A stretch of DNA of 55,971 nt from an uncultured Synechococcales cyanobacterium (GTDB lineage Bacteria; Cyanobacteriota; Cyanobacteriia; Thermosynechococcales; Thermosynechococcaceae), in NCBI GenBank assembly GCA_902806435.1, contig CADCWO010000121.1, forward strand, positions 1 through 55,971, in the 5' to 3' direction. Below are positions 55,041 through 55,971 of the stretch, in pieces; the first letter of the stretch is position 1; each line of letters begins with the position of its first letter. The notes under the pieces were generated by a model. It saw only the letters and a list, made by a program, of their open reading frames with translations, was not told the origin of the DNA and searched no databases. The position numbers were made by a program, and so were the translations under genes.

Positions 55041-55310
55041 CTAAACTGACTTACTGGCTAGCAAAGAGTTTTTGGTTCGTGCAGGGGTTGCAAATATGGA
55101 AAGCGCAACGCTGGCCAACAAAAACGCTAGTGTGGCACCGCCCAGGTAAGGAACCCAAGGGGCAGGGGATACAACAATGACTTTAGCTGCACCAGGAGCA
55201 CCTACTGTGTTTGTATAGGTACTCTGAACAGCTAGCTGGCCTGTGATGGCAGTAGGTGTGGTTAGCTGAGATGAGATGGCGGAGGTAAGCAGTGCATCAT
55301 AGGATTCCAT
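55041..55310 (-). CDS. Small single-helix membrane protein, hypothetical
   Basis: This 89-residue protein has a polar, Thr/Ser/Ala-rich N-terminal half (TSAISSQLTTPTAITGQLA), then one hydrophobic helix (WVPYLGGATLAFLLASVALS) and a short basic tail. I recognise no family. AAAGAGAT lies 8 bases before ATG 55310. A strong terminator follows, so it is a real separate transcript. It may be a small membrane peptide of unknown role. Confidence 0.55.
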   Translation of the reverse strand: MESYDALLTSAISSQLTTPTAITGQLAVQSTYTNTVGAPGAAKVIVVSPAPWVPYLGGATLAFLLASVALSIFATPARTKNSLLASKSV

Positions 55311-55643
55311 AGTTATTTATCTCTTTAGGTGGATAAGTTTTTCTGCCTTGAGGCGGATGTCTTTAATAAAAACACTAAAACTCTTGGCTGAAAAGCGTAA
55401 AAAAGTCATCCTTTTGGTAAGAAAAAATCAGGTTAAGTTTAAGTGTGGGTTAAAGGCTACCCCATGATGGAATTGGCACTAGCTGTCGGGTTAGCAATAC
55501 AGCCATAACTTGTATAAAGTCTTCACATTCGTCTTACCGCAAAGCCTGCCCCTACCCTGCTTCTGCAAAGTGAGGGTTGTGGAAATTCCCAGCTACTGCA
55601 TAGAACGCTTAAAAGATAGAGGATGACCACAGCTAGAGGATGG
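55311..55643. other. Intergenic, no gene
   Basis: About 330 bases contain no gene I can support. At 55617-55651 an 17-base near-duplication AGAGGATGACCACAGCT and AGAGGATGGTTACAGGT lies at the 3' end of the LuxR fragment. Confidence 0.35.
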
Positions 55644-55844
55644 TTACAGGTAGAGCAGCCCGAGTCTTTCTAAAGCACGCACTACAGCAGAAGCACGGGT
55701 CTGGACTCCAAGCTTCTGATAAATATTTTCCACGTACTTTTTCACTGTTTTGGAACCAATACTGAGAAGTTGAGCCGTCTCCGTGTTGTTTTTACCTTGG
55801 GCAATCCAAAACAAAACCTCCGCTTCACGTCGGGTCAGGCTCAG
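55644..55844 (-). pseudogene. LuxR-type DNA-binding domain, cut by IS630
   Basis: Minus-strand reading gives SLTRREAEVLFWIAQGKNN followed by TETAQLLSIGSKTVKKYVEN and IYQKLGVQTRASAVVRALE, a near-complete GerE/LuxR helix-turn-helix domain ending LGLLYL and TAA (55644-55646). The N-terminal receiver or sensor part is gone: at 55845 the sequence turns into the IS630 left end (TATAGCCCTA). In the same frame the fragment would read into the element, but no start codon of the original gene remains in the window. The rest may lie beyond the second element. Confidence 0.8.
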
Positions 55845-55971
55845 TATAGCCCTACATAAACAGGTAAGGACGTTATTGTAGAGGAAGAAGCGAGTTCAGG
55901 AATGACCATGCCCGCCCCCTACAGTTACGACCTTCGCACCAAAGCCATCAAGTCAGTCAAACGGGGTGAGC
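55845..55971 (+). mobile_element. IS630-family element, left end only
   Basis: The left inverted repeat TATAGCCCTA begins at 55845, after a TA target site, matching the right end of the copy at 5962-6913. The element runs off the window. Its transposase start and first residues match the other copy, but without its in-frame stop. Confidence 0.85.
55908..55971 (+). CDS. IS630 transposase, 5' part
   Basis: ATG 55908 opens MPAPYSYDLRTKAIKSVKRG, the start of the IS630 transposase, and runs off the edge. The sequence is open where the first copy has a stop codon. This copy could be active, but only 21 codons are seen. Confidence 0.8.
   Translation, partial: MPAPYSYDLRTKAIKSVKRGE

Overview
The window is chromosomal DNA from a cyanobacterium. 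The evidence is the dense scatter of GCGATCGC (HIP1) octamers, the Psb29/Thf1 photosystem protein, a cyanobacterial sucrose-phosphate synthase, a CIRCE-controlled groESL, GTA-N8-TAC (NtcA-type) sites, pentapeptide and HEAT repeat proteins, and large PAS/GAF signalling proteins. No rRNA, tRNA, CRISPR array, prophage or replication origin was recognised. The genus cannot be named from what is visible.

Layout. 1-1000: gene-poor DNA holding a decayed calcium-binding-repeat (RTX) fragment. 1.0-5.4 kb: thf1 and a DUF362 gene, a decayed ZIP transporter, sucrose-phosphate synthase and a DUF2243 membrane protein. 5.5-6.95 kb: a decayed ion-channel gene cut by a dead IS630 element. 7-9.4 kb: a DUF4912 protein and a methyltransferase. 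9.4-15.8 kb: a three-gene signalling operon (receiver, hybrid histidine kinase, GGDEF/EAL enzyme). 16.2-16.6 kb: a cobalamin riboswitch in front of a cbtB cobalt-transport gene. 17-21 kb: a cation/proton antiporter fused to universal-stress domains and a PIG-V-like mannosyltransferase. 21.3-27 kb: inositol-phosphatase family protein, J-domain/TPR protein, hisZ, hisG and an ABC exporter. 27-31 kb: an FAD/Rieske oxidoreductase and groESL. 31.2-33.3 kb: an exported acetamidase/formamidase-family protein and a secreted protein. 33.3-37 kb: cyanate hydratase, and the pair that closes the cyanobacterial TCA cycle (2-oxoglutarate decarboxylase and succinate-semialdehyde dehydrogenase).

37.8-41.2 kb is the most interesting stretch. 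A three-gene ABC importer of the nitrate/taurine superfamily is preceded by a textbook guanidine-I (ykkC) riboswitch. The conserved 3' part of its aptamer also forms one arm of an intrinsic terminator, so guanidine should switch the operon on. Upstream lies a well-formed NtcA-type promoter (GTA-N8-TAC, 23 bp, TAAAGT). I read the operon as a guanidine uptake system induced by both nitrogen shortage and guanidine itself. A DUF2256 zinc-ribbon microprotein and a CobW-family metal-chaperone GTPase follow.

42.9-55.3 kb: cysS, a pentapeptide-repeat protein, a decayed cupin, an M28 peptidase, threonine synthase, a GAF histidine kinase, a HEAT-repeat protein, an ammonium transporter with its own candidate NtcA site, a secreted trypsin-like protease and a small membrane protein. 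The window ends with a LuxR-type regulator cut by a second IS630 copy that runs off the edge.

Two themes run through the window. One is nitrogen salvage: guanidine import, cyanate hydrolysis, ammonium transport and an amidase-family protein, beside the 2-oxoglutarate-consuming pair (2-oxoglutarate is the signal NtcA reads). The other is gene decay: RTX, ZIP, ion channel, transposase, cupin and LuxR remnants all sit in intergenic DNA, several of them next to IS630 copies.
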